64,000 nt of DNA from Acinetobacter shaoyimingii (lineage in GTDB: Bacteria > Pseudomonadota > Gammaproteobacteria > Pseudomonadales > Moraxellaceae): contig NZ_CP049801.1 of NCBI RefSeq assembly GCF_011578045.1, positions 1,364,001 to 1,428,000 of the forward strand, read 5' to 3'. Made by a program: the position numbers and the translations under genes. The notes under the pieces are model-generated. The model searched no databases and was not told the origin of the DNA. It saw nothing but the letters and a program-made list of their open reading frames with translations. Positions within the stretch are counted from its first letter, which is position 1. The number at the start of each line of letters is the position of its first letter. Positions 46,453 through 55,067 of this stretch are shown one piece after another.

Positions 46453-47232
46453 TTATCTTTTGGCATGATGAGCGGCGCGTGGTGGTGAGATCTCACGTTT
46501 AGCTGTCCAAGCATCGATGAAATCTTGCTCATTGAGATGATAAAGTTCCAATAGAGCCAAGACTACGCCACCAATGGTTTTCGAGCTTTCAGCATCATGA
46601 TTAAAGTCTGGAATTTTAGCCTTCAAACTATGCACAATATCTTCAATTTCAAAGATGCGATCTCGTCCATTGCTGTCCGTAGGGTACATTGGTGTATTAA
46701 TAACAATGGTGGCTAAGCTTTTTTCTGCATCAGTTAAATTTAAGCCTTGAATCGCTTGTTCTGGATTGGGATTAAAAATCACATCTTCATGAATAAAGGT
46801 ATGCAATAAATGCTGAGTAAGTTTAGGCAGAGTTTTTTCTACAAATGGTCGAAATGAAATTGGGAAAATCACATTGTGGGAAATGCCTTTGAACATTGGA
46901 GCAATTTCTTCGACTTTGTAACCTGCTACACCACAGCCTACTGCCGTGATGAAATATTTCATTTTAGGATGATTTTTAGTATAAATTTTAAAATCATCAA
47001 TATAACTTTCTATTTGCGATAAAGGCATTTGTTGTAAATGTTCATTCATGGTTGGAATGGCATAACTCTGCCCAGCCCAACCACGACCAACACCTTTGAT
47101 TGCTCCGAAATGTTGAAGTGCAATTTTTGCTGCGCCCCCAGCATGTGTCCCCGCCAAATTACTGCCGAAAACAAAGGTCGTGTCTTCCGCTAAGCTTTTG
47201 ATAATGCTTTCATCATGGTAGTGATAAGTCAT
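46453..47232 (-). CDS. FGSN-motif protein (A1S_2505-like, possible macro-domain fold)
   Basis: A 259-residue protein with the N-terminal motif FVFGSNLAGTHAGGAAKIAL (about residues 20-39), then GRGWAGQSYAIPT and YFITAVGCGVAGYKVEEIAP. Such FGSNxxGxHxxGAA proteins occur in bacteria and phages, and the GAA...GVAGY arrangement recalls nucleotide-binding macro domains. A second domain from about residue 125 carries NGRDRIFEIEDIV. The function is unknown. It is divergent from uvrB. The macro-fold relation is inference. Confidence 0.6.
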   Translation of the reverse strand: MTYHYHDESIIKSLAEDTTFVFGSNLAGTHAGGAAKIALQHFGAIKGVGRGWAGQSYAIPTMNEHLQQMPLSQIESYIDDFKIYTKNHPKMKYFITAVGCGVAGYKVEEIAPMFKGISHNVIFPISFRPFVEKTLPKLTQHLLHTFIHEDVIFNPNPEQAIQGLNLTDAEKSLATIVINTPMYPTDSNGRDRIFEIEDIVHSLKAKIPDFNHDAESSKTIGGVVLALLELYHLNEQDFIDAWTAKREISPPRAAHHAKR

Positions 47233-47407
47233 TCGATTTCACATCTTAAATGGGCTTTTGTTTATGGTGCTATTGAATTGTGTTAGGGTCAAGTGAATTT
47301 ACTTGAATATAAACAATCCAACCCAATTATTTATTTGGTTAAAGCAGAACAATTCATTTGTGGAGTTCTGTTAAACTCAAGCGCTAACTATTGAAGAGAT
47401 GATTATT

Positions 47408-49429
47408 GTGAGTGAAGCAAGACCTTTTGAACTTGTAACGAATTATCAGCCTGCAGGTGACCAACCACAGGCTATTGAAAAGCTGGTACAAGGGATTAAA
47501 AAAGGCTATCACGATCAATTGTTGTTAGGGGTTACGGGTTCGGGTAAAACCTATACCATGGCCAATGTCATCTCACAGTTACAGCGTCCGACCATTGTCA
47601 TGGCGCATAACAAAACCTTGGCTGCGCAGTTATATGGTGAGTTTAAGGCGTTCTTTCCCAATAACGCGGTTGAATATTTCGTCAGTTATTATGACTACTA
47701 TCAACCTGAAGCCTACGTACCTTCATCAGATACCTTTATTGAAAAAGATTCTGCCATCAATGATCATATTGACCAGATGCGCCTTTCAGCAACCCGATCA
47801 TTATTAGAACGTAAAGATGCGATTATTGTTGCTTCGGTTTCGGCAATTTATGGTTTGGGCGATCCGAATGCATATATGAGCATGTTGCTGCACATTGTGC
47901 AGGGAGATCGTATCAGCCGTGATGATCTGATTCGACGTTTGGTTGAAATGCAATATACCCGTAATGAACTTGAGTTTTTACGAGGGACTTATCGTATTCG
48001 TGGCGAAATTTTAGATATTTTCCCTGCTGAATCAGATCAAAATGCCATTCGTATTGAACTGTTTGATGATGAAGTCGATTCGATTAAATGGTTTGATCCA
48101 TTGACTGGAAAAATGGTACGTAAAGTGCCACGCATCACCATTTATCCTAAAAGCCATTACGTGACGCCAAAAGACAATTTACAGCGTGCAATTGGTACAA
48201 TACGAGAAGAATTAAAAGAGCGATTAGAATTTTTTAGAGCCAACGATAAGTTGTTGGAAGCTCAGCGTATTGAACAACGAACACGCTATGACTTAGAAAT
48301 GATGCAACAATTGGGTTATACCAACGGCATTGAAAACTATTCACGTCATTTATCAGGTCGTCCAGCTGGTGAAGCACCGCCAACGTTGTTTGATTATATT
48401 CCTGAAGATGCATTACTGATTATTGATGAATCACATGTGTCTGTTCCGCAAATTGGTGCAATGTATAAAGGTGACCGTTCACGTAAAGAAAACTTGGTCA
48501 ATTATGGATTTCGTTTACCGAGTGCTTTAGATAACCGCCCAATGAAATTTGAAGAGTGGGAACGGATTATCCCAACCACTATTTACGTGAGTGCAACACC
48601 AGCCAAATATGAGCTGGAAAAATCGCAACAAGTGGCAGAACAGGTGGTGCGACCAACAGGATTGGTGGATCCTGAAATTGAAATTCGTCCAGTGTTAACA
48701 CAAGTCGATGATGTGCTGTCTGAGATTAATCTTAGGAAAGAACAAAATGAACGGGTCCTCATCACTACTTTAACCAAACGTATGGCGGAAGATTTAACCT
48801 CTTATTTGAAAGAATATGGGATTAAAGTGGCGTATTTACATTCAGATATTGATACGGTTGAACGGGTCAAAATTATTCATGAATTACGTTCAGGTATTTA
48901 TGATGCCTTGGTCGGAATCAACTTGCTTCGTGAAGGTCTAGATATGCCAGAAGTGTCTTTGGTGGCGATTTTAGATGCGGATAAAGAGGGTTTCTTACGT
49001 TCCGAGCGTTCATTGATTCAAACCATTGGTCGTGCGGCGCGTAATGTGAAAGGTAAAGCGATTCTGTATGCAGATCGGGTCACCGATTCTATGCAAAAAG
49101 CTATGGATGAAACAGAACGAAGACGTGCCAAACAGATTCAATATAATTTGGACCATGGTATAACGCCGCGTTCAACCGTGCGTCAAAATCTTAAAGATAT
49201 TGATGATGGCGAAGTTCTTAATGATGATCAAATCGAGTCAAATATATCTGATCAAGCCAAAGCATTAAGTGCAGATGAGCGCCATATTTTGGCAGACCCG
49301 AAACTTTTAGCTAAACATATGGCTAAGCTAGAAAAAGAAATGTTGAAAGCATCCAAAGAATTGCAATTTGAACAAGCAGCGCGATTCCGTGATGAAATTT
49401 TGAGATTAAAGGCGCAAATGTTGCAATGA
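47408..49429 (+). CDS. uvrB: Excinuclease ABC subunit B
   Basis: The damage-verifying subunit of nucleotide excision repair. The 673-residue protein shows Walker [11 protein letters not shown], the TxGx-type motif [13 protein letters not shown], the DESHV box, helicase motifs [12 protein letters not shown] and QTIGRAARN, and the C-terminal UVR domain ([20 protein letters not shown]). The ATG at 47399 is directly abutted by GAAGAG; the GTG at 47408 has that element 9 bases upstream and gives the usual N-terminus, so it is preferred. Confidence 0.97.
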   Translation: MSEARPFELVTNYQPAGDQPQAIEKLVQGIKKGYHDQLLLGVTGSGKTYTMANVISQLQRPTIVMAHNKTLAAQLYGEFKAFFPNNAVEYFVSYYDYYQPEAYVPSSDTFIEKDSAINDHIDQMRLSATRSLLERKDAIIVASVSAIYGLGDPNAYMSMLLHIVQGDRISRDDLIRRLVEMQYTRNELEFLRGTYRIRGEILDIFPAESDQNAIRIELFDDEVDSIKWFDPLTGKMVRKVPRITIYPKSHYVTPKDNLQRAIGTIREELKERLEFFRANDKLLEAQRIEQRTRYDLEMMQQLGYTNGIENYSRHLSGRPAGEAPPTLFDYIPEDALLIIDESHVSVPQIGAMYKGDRSRKENLVNYGFRLPSALDNRPMKFEEWERIIPTTIYVSATPAKYELEKSQQVAEQVVRPTGLVDPEIEIRPVLTQVDDVLSEINLRKEQNERVLITTLTKRMAEDLTSYLKEYGIKVAYLHSDIDTVERVKIIHELRSGIYDALVGINLLREGLDMPEVSLVAILDADKEGFLRSERSLIQTIGRAARNVKGKAILYADRVTDSMQKAMDETERRRAKQIQYNLDHGITPRSTVRQNLKDIDDGEVLNDDQIESNISDQAKALSADERHILADPKLLAKHMAKLEKEMLKASKELQFEQAARFRDEILRLKAQMLQ

Positions 49430-49547
49430 TTTTAAACGGAATAAGTTGTTCAAAAATCATTACATAACGCTACAGTAATCGTTTTAGAGAGTGGTTATTT
49501 TATCTGTTGTAGTACTTTATTTCAAAAATAGCGATAACAGGTGATTT

Positions 49548-50144
49548 ATGACAGCGAAGAATCTTCCAAAAGCGGGATATAACATTGCAAAAATCGTAGC
49601 GGGCGGCGCAATACTTGTCGGTTTGGGTGCTGCGACCATGGCATATGCTAAAAATGAGCCTCTAGCGACTGTTGAAAAAGTTGAACTGGATAAATACCTA
49701 GGCAAATGGTACGAAGTGGCACGTAAGCCACTTTATTTCCAAAATAAATGTGATCGTGATGTCACAGCGACGTATACCTTAAATGAAAATGGCAATGTCG
49801 ATGTCGATAATCGTTGTTATGGAAAAGATGGAAAATTAAATCAATCGGTGGGTGAAGCATTTGTACAAAATGCGCCACAGAATAGCAAATTAAAAGTCAG
49901 CTTCTTGCCAAGTGCGATTCGCTGGTTGCCTGTAGGTCGTGGTGATTACTGGGTATTAAAACTGGATGAAAATTATCAAACTGTCTTAGTTGGTGAGCCT
50001 AAACGTAAATATATGTGGGTATTGTCTCGTACACCACATCCTGACGAGCAAGTGGTCACTGAATACCTAAATTACGCAAAATCTGTGGGTTATGATTTAA
50101 GTGATCTCATTAAAACCCAGCAAACGGATAAAGCAGCAGAATAA
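49548..50144 (+). CDS. Lipocalin family protein (Blc-like)
   Basis: A 198-residue lipocalin that probably binds hydrophobic ligands in the envelope. The N-terminus has a hydrophobic signal or anchor (AKIVAGGAILVGLGAATMAYA) without a lipobox, unlike E. coli Blc. The lipocalin core begins DKYLGKWYEVARKPLYFQNK (GxW motif), continues through DYWVLKLDENYQTVLVGEPK and ends with YMWVLSRTPH. Two cysteines (NKCDRD, NRCYGK) may pair. A strong terminator follows. Confidence 0.85.
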   Translation: MTAKNLPKAGYNIAKIVAGGAILVGLGAATMAYAKNEPLATVEKVELDKYLGKWYEVARKPLYFQNKCDRDVTATYTLNENGNVDVDNRCYGKDGKLNQSVGEAFVQNAPQNSKLKVSFLPSAIRWLPVGRGDYWVLKLDENYQTVLVGEPKRKYMWVLSRTPHPDEQVVTEYLNYAKSVGYDLSDLIKTQQTDKAAE

Positions 50145-50176
50145 CGACTGCTTTTAACCCAATGTTGTTCGAAAAC

Positions 50177-50200
50177 ACCATGCTTCGGCATGGTTTTTTA
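50177..50200 (+). terminator. Terminator of the lipocalin gene
   Basis: The stem ACCATGC / GCATGGT with a TTCG tetraloop is followed by TTTTT. It lies 32 bases past the stop codon. Confidence 0.9.
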
Positions 50201-50310
50201 TTGTCAGATGATTCATGGTTGCTTAAAAATAACGTGAATAATATGCTTTATTGAGGTTTTTAAATGAGATACCCGATATAATCGTGTTTGAATAGATCTA
50301 GAGGTGAAAG

Positions 50311-51249
50311 ATGTTTAAAGGCGTTATTTTGTCTGTTTTGGCATCTGTCACTTTTGGTGTCTTATATTTTTATACCCAATTTTTACAGCCTCTGGACAGT
50401 GAGCAAACATTTGCATGGCGAATGTTGTCGACTTTACCCTTTTTAACGTTATTTATGTGGTGGTCGGGTGATCTGAAATATGTACGTGAAATTTTTCAAC
50501 GTATTCGACTACAACCCACATTTTTAATTTGGCTTATTTTTAGTTCGTTACTCTGCACCACGCAACTGTGGTTATTTTTATGGGGACCAATCAATGGTCG
50601 TGGGCTAGAAGTATCCCTTGGGTATTTTTTGTTGCCTTTGGTTATGGTGCTGTTCGGTTGTCTGCTCTATAAAGAAAAACTGACCGCTTGGCAGATTGCA
50701 GCAGTGGTTTTTGCGATCATCGGTGTTGGGCATGAAATTTGGCGTATTGGTACTATCGCTTGGGAAACTGCTTATGTCGCTGTGGCTTATCCAATTTATT
50801 TCTTTTTAAGACGAAAATTTAAAACGGATCATTTGGGTGGTTTTTGGTGGGATTTGCTGCTGATTATTCCTGTTGCGCTTTATTTAGCGTTCACTCATGA
50901 CAATTCATTTGCACTTATTCAACATTTCCCACATTTAATTTGGGCCATCTTGGGTTTAGGTTTTTTAAGTGCATTGGGCTTAGGAAGCTATATCTTAGCC
51001 AGTCGTTTTTTACCTTTTGTGATTTTTGGTTTACTCAGCTATTTGGAACCCGTATTGCTGGCCTTCGCTTCTATCATGTTAGGTGAGCGAGTAGATGAGG
51101 GGGAGTGGTTGACCTATATTCCAATTTGGTTGGCTGTAGGTTTATTGGTAATGGAAGGGGTGGTGTATATGTGGAAGCAACGTCAAAAAAAAGAAATATT
51201 GAAGCTCAATGCAATGAAAGCAAAACAACGAATCGAGAATCAGGACTGA
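50311..51249 (+). CDS. rarD: EamA-family transporter (RarD type)
   Basis: A 312-residue inner-membrane protein with ten predicted helices in two EamA repeats. GVILSVLASVTFGVLYFYTQ at the N-terminus, NGRGLEVSLGYFLLPLVMVL in the middle and LGLGSYILASRFLPFVIFGL near the end match RarD proteins. These are assumed to export or import small metabolites; the substrate here is unknown. No other annotated gene shares the transcript, although an orphan open frame follows at once. Confidence 0.85.
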   Translation: MFKGVILSVLASVTFGVLYFYTQFLQPLDSEQTFAWRMLSTLPFLTLFMWWSGDLKYVREIFQRIRLQPTFLIWLIFSSLLCTTQLWLFLWGPINGRGLEVSLGYFLLPLVMVLFGCLLYKEKLTAWQIAAVVFAIIGVGHEIWRIGTIAWETAYVAVAYPIYFFLRRKFKTDHLGGFWWDLLLIIPVALYLAFTHDNSFALIQHFPHLIWAILGLGFLSALGLGSYILASRFLPFVIFGLLSYLEPVLLAFASIMLGERVDEGEWLTYIPIWLAVGLLVMEGVVYMWKQRQKKEILKLNAMKAKQRIENQD

Positions 51250-51418
51250 TATTGGCTTTAATGTAGATGGTGCTTTTGAAAGCAAGCGAAATCGCTTAAA
51301 TCTTCATTTGTTACTGAGTTTTGGATTTATATTGATCATTTGTGTCATTTTAAGTGGGTTAATGCGCTTCAATACTGAAAATGGATTGATTGAATCTTAT
51401 TATTTATATTTGAAATGA
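51218..51418 (+). pseudogene. Orphan open frame without a standard start, overlapping the rarD end
   Basis: A 66-codon frame (+1 relative to rarD) ends in TGA at 51416-51418. It translates to a charged stretch (FNVDGAFESKRNRLNLH), a membrane-like segment (LLLSFGFILIICVILSGL) and a polar tail (MRFNTENGLIESYYLYLK). Codon choice looks like coding DNA, yet there is no ATG or GTG before the membrane segment. AGGA lies 5 bases before an ATT codon at 51251. It could be a decayed gene, an ATT-started small membrane protein, or chance. Confidence 0.35.
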
Positions 51419-51592
51419 AGATATTTAACTGATTAATCATAATAAATAACAAAGACTTGGTTTGAGTTTGTAAGGGCTTTTATCGTCGTTTATAAAAATA
51501 AATATAGTTTTGATTTCAACTCAAAGATAATTCCATTACAATTATGGGGTTTAAAATTTACGCCTAGATATATCAATTTAGAGGAAGTGTCT
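51419..51592. other. Upstream region of the GAPDH gene
   Basis: About 170 A/T-rich bases that should contain the GAPDH promoter. The only clear element is GAGGAA at 51581-51586, which sets the GTG start at 51593. No repeat or hairpin is visible. Confidence 0.5.
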
Positions 51593-53050
51593 GTGAGCAA
51601 AGAGACTATCATCGCCCTACATGCAGAGCACCAAGGTCGCTGGAAAAACCGTGAAGAAATCGCGGAACGTATGATTGCGTTAATTGGTCAATTGTATCGT
51701 GAAAAGAACATTGTGACTTCTGTATTCGGACGCTCTTTAGTGAACCGTTCAGTGATCCAAATTTTAAAAGCACATCGCCGTACACGTGTTATGGATGTTG
51801 AGCTTTCAGTTGTTCATACTTTCCCAATTCTTGAAGCATTGGCTAAAGTTGCGAATATCGGTTCTGCTGAAATTGATCTAGGTAAACTTGCGGTTGAATT
51901 TAAAGAAAAAGGCGGCGACATCGACGCATTTGTTGCTGACGCAGTTAAATCTTTAGAAGGCAATGCAACTGCAGTTGAACATAAAGATGTTGTTCTTTAT
52001 GGCTTCGGTCGTATCGGTCGTATCCTTGCTCGTTTAATCATTGGTCAATCTGGTCTTGGTCGTGGTTTAAACCTTAAAGCGATTGTTGTACGTAAATCAT
52101 CTGATGGTGATTTAGAGAAACGTGCTTCGCTTTTACGTCGTGACTCTATTCATGGTCCTTTTGCAGGAACTATTTCTGTTGATGAAGAGAACGAAGCAAT
52201 CATTGCAAATGGTAACTTCATCAAAGTGATTTACGCTTCAAATCCATCTGAAGTGGATTACACAGCTTACGGTATCAACAATGCACTTGTGATTGATAAC
52301 ACAGGTAAATGGCGTGATTCTGAAGGTCTTGCTCAACACCTTAAATGCCCAGGTGCTGCACGTGTGATCTTAACTGCACCTGGTAAGGGTGATATGAAGA
52401 ACGTTGTATTTGGTGTGAACCAAGCTGACATCTTAGATGAAGACAAAATCATCTCTGCTGCAAGCTGTACAACAAATGCGATTACGCCAACACTTAAAGT
52501 ATTGCATGACAAATACACAGTGTTAAATGGTCATGTTGAAACAGTTCACTCGTTCACAAACGACCAGAACTTAATTGACAACTACCATAAAGCGGATCGT
52601 CGTGGTCGTGCTGCAACATTGAACATGGTCATCACTGAAACTGGTGCTGCTAAAGCGGTTGCTAAAGCACTTCCAGCACTTCAAGGTAAATTGACAGGAA
52701 ACTCTGTACGTGTTCCTACACCTAACGTTTCACTTGCTATTCTAAACTTAACTTTAGATAAAGAAGTTGATCGTGAAGAAGTGAATGAATACATTCGTCA
52801 AATTTCAATCAGCTCTAGCCTTCAAGGTCAAATTGGTTATACAAATTCAACTGAAGTTGTATCTTCTGACTTTATTGGTTCACGTACTGCTGGTGTGTTT
52901 GATGCGCAAGCAACAATCACTTCTGGTAACCGCTTAACTGCATACGTTTGGTATGACAACGAAGTAGGTTATAGCTGCCAAGTATTACGTATTGCAGAAC
53001 AAATGGGCGGCGTAAGCTATCCAAAAGTTCCTGCTGAAACAAATGCTTAA
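51593..53050 (+). CDS. Glyceraldehyde-3-phosphate dehydrogenase, long form
   Basis: Oxidises glyceraldehyde 3-phosphate to 1,3-bisphosphoglycerate, or the reverse in gluconeogenesis. The 485-residue protein carries an N-terminal helical extension of about 125 residues before the NAD-binding fold (VLYGFGRIGRILARLIIG). The catalytic Cys is in SAASCTTNAITP; GRAATLNMVITETGAAKA and WYDNEVGYSCQ complete the family. This extended type is known in Acinetobacter and Pseudomonas. Of two GTG codons, that at 51593 has GAGGAA 6 bases upstream. Confidence 0.93.
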   Translation: MSKETIIALHAEHQGRWKNREEIAERMIALIGQLYREKNIVTSVFGRSLVNRSVIQILKAHRRTRVMDVELSVVHTFPILEALAKVANIGSAEIDLGKLAVEFKEKGGDIDAFVADAVKSLEGNATAVEHKDVVLYGFGRIGRILARLIIGQSGLGRGLNLKAIVVRKSSDGDLEKRASLLRRDSIHGPFAGTISVDEENEAIIANGNFIKVIYASNPSEVDYTAYGINNALVIDNTGKWRDSEGLAQHLKCPGAARVILTAPGKGDMKNVVFGVNQADILDEDKIISAASCTTNAITPTLKVLHDKYTVLNGHVETVHSFTNDQNLIDNYHKADRRGRAATLNMVITETGAAKAVAKALPALQGKLTGNSVRVPTPNVSLAILNLTLDKEVDREEVNEYIRQISISSSLQGQIGYTNSTEVVSSDFIGSRTAGVFDAQATITSGNRLTAYVWYDNEVGYSCQVLRIAEQMGGVSYPKVPAETNA

Positions 53051-53066
53051 TTTGTAAAGTAGTTAT

Positions 53067-53096
53067 AAAAACCCAACTTAATGTTGGGTTTTTTTT
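53067..53096. terminator. Terminator of the GAPDH gene
   Basis: The stem AAAAACCCAAC / GTTGGGTTTTT with loop TTAAT has a T8 tract on the plus strand. It also overlaps the stop of the convergent small gene. Confidence 0.9.
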
Positions 53097-53341
53097 CGCC
53101 GTTGAATTGTTGAATCAATTTCAAATAATTCACTTCTTAATAAAGGGGAAATATCGAGTTGAGCATTTAGGGATGATTGTCTTAAATTTTCATAAATTAA
53201 CTCAAATTTCTTGCTAAAGGGTATGGCACGACCTAAATAATCCATATCGAAAATCAGATCTTCACGATCTTCGATTGCTTGATTGGCTAAATAATAAATA
53301 TGAGGCCAATGATATTGATCATCCTTCAGTGTGCAGGTCAT
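53078..53341 (-). CDS. Small hypothetical protein, 87 residues
   Basis: I do not recognise it. It is soluble and acidic: MTCTLKDDQYHWPHIYYLAN, EDREDLIFDMDYLGRAIPF, then a basic end. AGGTGG lies 4 bases before the ATG, and the stop of the preceding 55-residue frame is only 8 bases upstream, so the two form a plausible pair. They fill the strand opposite gap and the beta-repeat genes. Confidence 0.55.
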   Translation of the reverse strand: MTCTLKDDQYHWPHIYYLANQAIEDREDLIFDMDYLGRAIPFSKKFELIYENLRQSSLNAQLDISPLLRSELFEIDSTIQRRKKTQH

Positions 53342-53349
53342 GGATCCAC

Positions 53350-53517
53350 CTAATCTAAAGCATCTTCATTTGCAGCACTTTCTAAATTATATTTTGTATG
53401 GACATAAGCTGTGATGTTAATTAAGTCATGACAGATGAAGTTATTCAGTTTTTTCATAATTTTATTATATTGTTTCAAATCATTTAATTTTACATAAAAT
53501 TGCAAAGTAAATCGCAT
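53350..53517 (-). CDS. Small hypothetical protein, 55 residues
   Basis: MRFTLQFYVKLNDLKQYNKI starts the frame; the rest is polar with NFICHDLINITAYVHTKYNL. The ATG at 53517 is one possible start; the frame stays open to 53607, where the sequence turns hydrophobic. No strong ribosome site is seen. It is kept because it sits 8 bases before the 87-residue gene on the same strand. Confidence 0.4.
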   Translation of the reverse strand: MRFTLQFYVKLNDLKQYNKIMKKLNNFICHDLINITAYVHTKYNLESAANEDALD

Positions 53518-53573
53518 AATTAAGTGACAATAGAGAATGTCATAAAAGAATAATGCATTTAAGGAAGAATATA

Positions 53574-54305
53574 TTGCAAGCAAAGTATATGCTGAGTGGA
53601 CTAGCATTTATCATACTGACAACCCTGTGTGGTGTACTTATTGCCATTTGGGTATTTAAGCATTTCAATATCTATATTCCACTTGAAAATCAAAATGTAA
53701 AGATTGATCTCCAAGAACCTTTGCAAGCCAATGTACAAATTCATGATGCATTGGATGTAGATGTCACAGGTCGGGTTAATGCTGAAATTCCAATCAATGA
53801 AAATTTAAATATTCCGCTTCAGCAGACACTGAACCCACGGGTATATATTGATAATCAAGTTCCTATCAAAACCACCATTCCTGTGAGAGAAGAGCTAAAA
53901 ATTGATCAGATTTTACCTGTAAATACCAAGGTGAAAGTAAAGGTCTTAGGTAAGGATATTACCTTGCCGCTAAAAGGTGATATTCCAATCCGACTGAATG
54001 TACCTATACACATTGATGTACCTTTAGAACAACAAATTCATTTAAAGTTCAACTCACTTGTAAAAACGCAATTGAAAGAAAATCTGCAAATCCCACTCAA
54101 TGCAACCTTAAAGACCAATATTCCTATTGAGGGGCATTTAAATGTTCCAATCAAAACAGCACTAAAAGCTTCAGTAGATGTGCAAAACACACTTCCTGTG
54201 AAAATTGCACAAGGTGAAATGAAAATTCCACTGAATAGTTTAAGTTTAGGTCGTGATAAAGCTTCAGCTGATGGGCAAGGGAAAGCGAATAAGGAAGGGC
54301 AATGA
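53574..54305 (+). CDS. Membrane-anchored beta-repeat protein A (unknown function)
   Basis: About 243 residues with one N-terminal membrane helix (SGLAFIILTTLCGVLIAIWV) followed by roughly 200 residues of alternating polar/hydrophobic strands that end in IP(L/I) or VP(L/I/V) turns, such as EIPINENLNIPLQQTL, DITLPLKGDIPIRLNVPIHI and TNIPIEGHLNVPIKTAL. The tail is Gly/Lys-rich. It would face the periplasm. I know no named family. AGGAAG lies 6 bases before a TTG at 53574; an ATG at 53553 is a weaker alternative. Its end overlaps gene B by ATGA. Confidence 0.7.
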   Translation: MQAKYMLSGLAFIILTTLCGVLIAIWVFKHFNIYIPLENQNVKIDLQEPLQANVQIHDALDVDVTGRVNAEIPINENLNIPLQQTLNPRVYIDNQVPIKTTIPVREELKIDQILPVNTKVKVKVLGKDITLPLKGDIPIRLNVPIHIDVPLEQQIHLKFNSLVKTQLKENLQIPLNATLKTNIPIEGHLNVPIKTALKASVDVQNTLPVKIAQGEMKIPLNSLSLGRDKASADGQGKANKEGQ

Positions 54306-54982
54306 TCATCTTCCGTTCAGTCAAAACTTTTGTAATCAGCTTTATGATTGTGACTTTATTAATCGCATGCGGATTTTGGTTGTATCTGAATTTGATTGCG
54401 TCTGTACATATGTCAGCGCAACAAACCAAAATTCAATTGCCACAATCTTTACCCACCAAAATCGAAGTTGGAAACTATCTAGAGGCACATTCGCAAGGTC
54501 GCTTAAATACTAAAATTAAAATTGATCGAAATTTAACTTTGCCTTTAAAAGGTAAGTATCTGGCAAATTTATCTTTTGATGTTGAAACGCCTGTTTCAGT
54601 TTCAGTGGATTATCAAACCAGTATAAAAATTGATGAAGTATTGCCTTTAGAAGCAGATACAGATCTGATTTATCAAAGTAAATTGTTGCCCAAATTTCCG
54701 CTTAAACTAGAGATTCCAATTCAACTCGATGTGCCATTTCACTTAAAGAAAACCTATAACATTCCCATTCGGATTATGTTTAATGGGCCTGTGTATTTTG
54801 AGTTTGATGAACCTGTACGATTGCATGTGTTACATGAGTTTGCACCTGAGCTGAATATTAATGATCCGATGACCATGCGTAACATTGCGACGTTTAGAGC
54901 CACAATGACCAACCGTGAGCGAGAGACTCGTGCCAATTTAGATATGGATTTGGATTTTCCAGTACGGAATATTCGACCGTAA
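54302..54982 (+). CDS. Membrane-anchored beta-repeat protein B (paralogue of A)
   Basis: A 226-residue protein of the same layout as its neighbour: a membrane helix (FVISFMIVTLLIACGFWLYL) and then periplasmic strands with the shared core IKIDEVLPLEADTDLIYQSK and LEIPIQLDVPFHLKKTYNIP. Gene A has LKIDQILPVNTKVKVKVLGK and RLNVPIHIDVPLEQQI at the matching place. The C-terminal part (NDPMTMRNIATFRATMTNRE) is not shared. Translation is coupled to A through ATGA. Function unknown. Confidence 0.72.
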   Translation: MIIFRSVKTFVISFMIVTLLIACGFWLYLNLIASVHMSAQQTKIQLPQSLPTKIEVGNYLEAHSQGRLNTKIKIDRNLTLPLKGKYLANLSFDVETPVSVSVDYQTSIKIDEVLPLEADTDLIYQSKLLPKFPLKLEIPIQLDVPFHLKKTYNIPIRIMFNGPVYFEFDEPVRLHVLHEFAPELNINDPMTMRNIATFRATMTNRERETRANLDMDLDFPVRNIRP

Positions 54983-55004
54983 TTGTTTTTATCATCTCAA
55001 ATTT

Positions 55005-55036
55005 AAAAAAATCCCTCAATTTGAGGGATTTTTTTA
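55005..55036. terminator. Terminator shared by gene B and the QorB-like gene
   Basis: AAAAAATCCCTC / GAGGGATTTTTT around an AATTT loop, with A and T tracts allowing use from both sides. Confidence 0.87.
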
Positions 55037-55067
55037 ATGTATTTTTGAATGTCATTACAACTTTAAT

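Noticed and set aside
47399..47407. ATG start of uvrB nine bases upstream
   Set aside because: The ribosome-binding element abuts this ATG, while the GTG at 47408 has usable spacing and gives the family N-terminus; it cannot be fully excluded.
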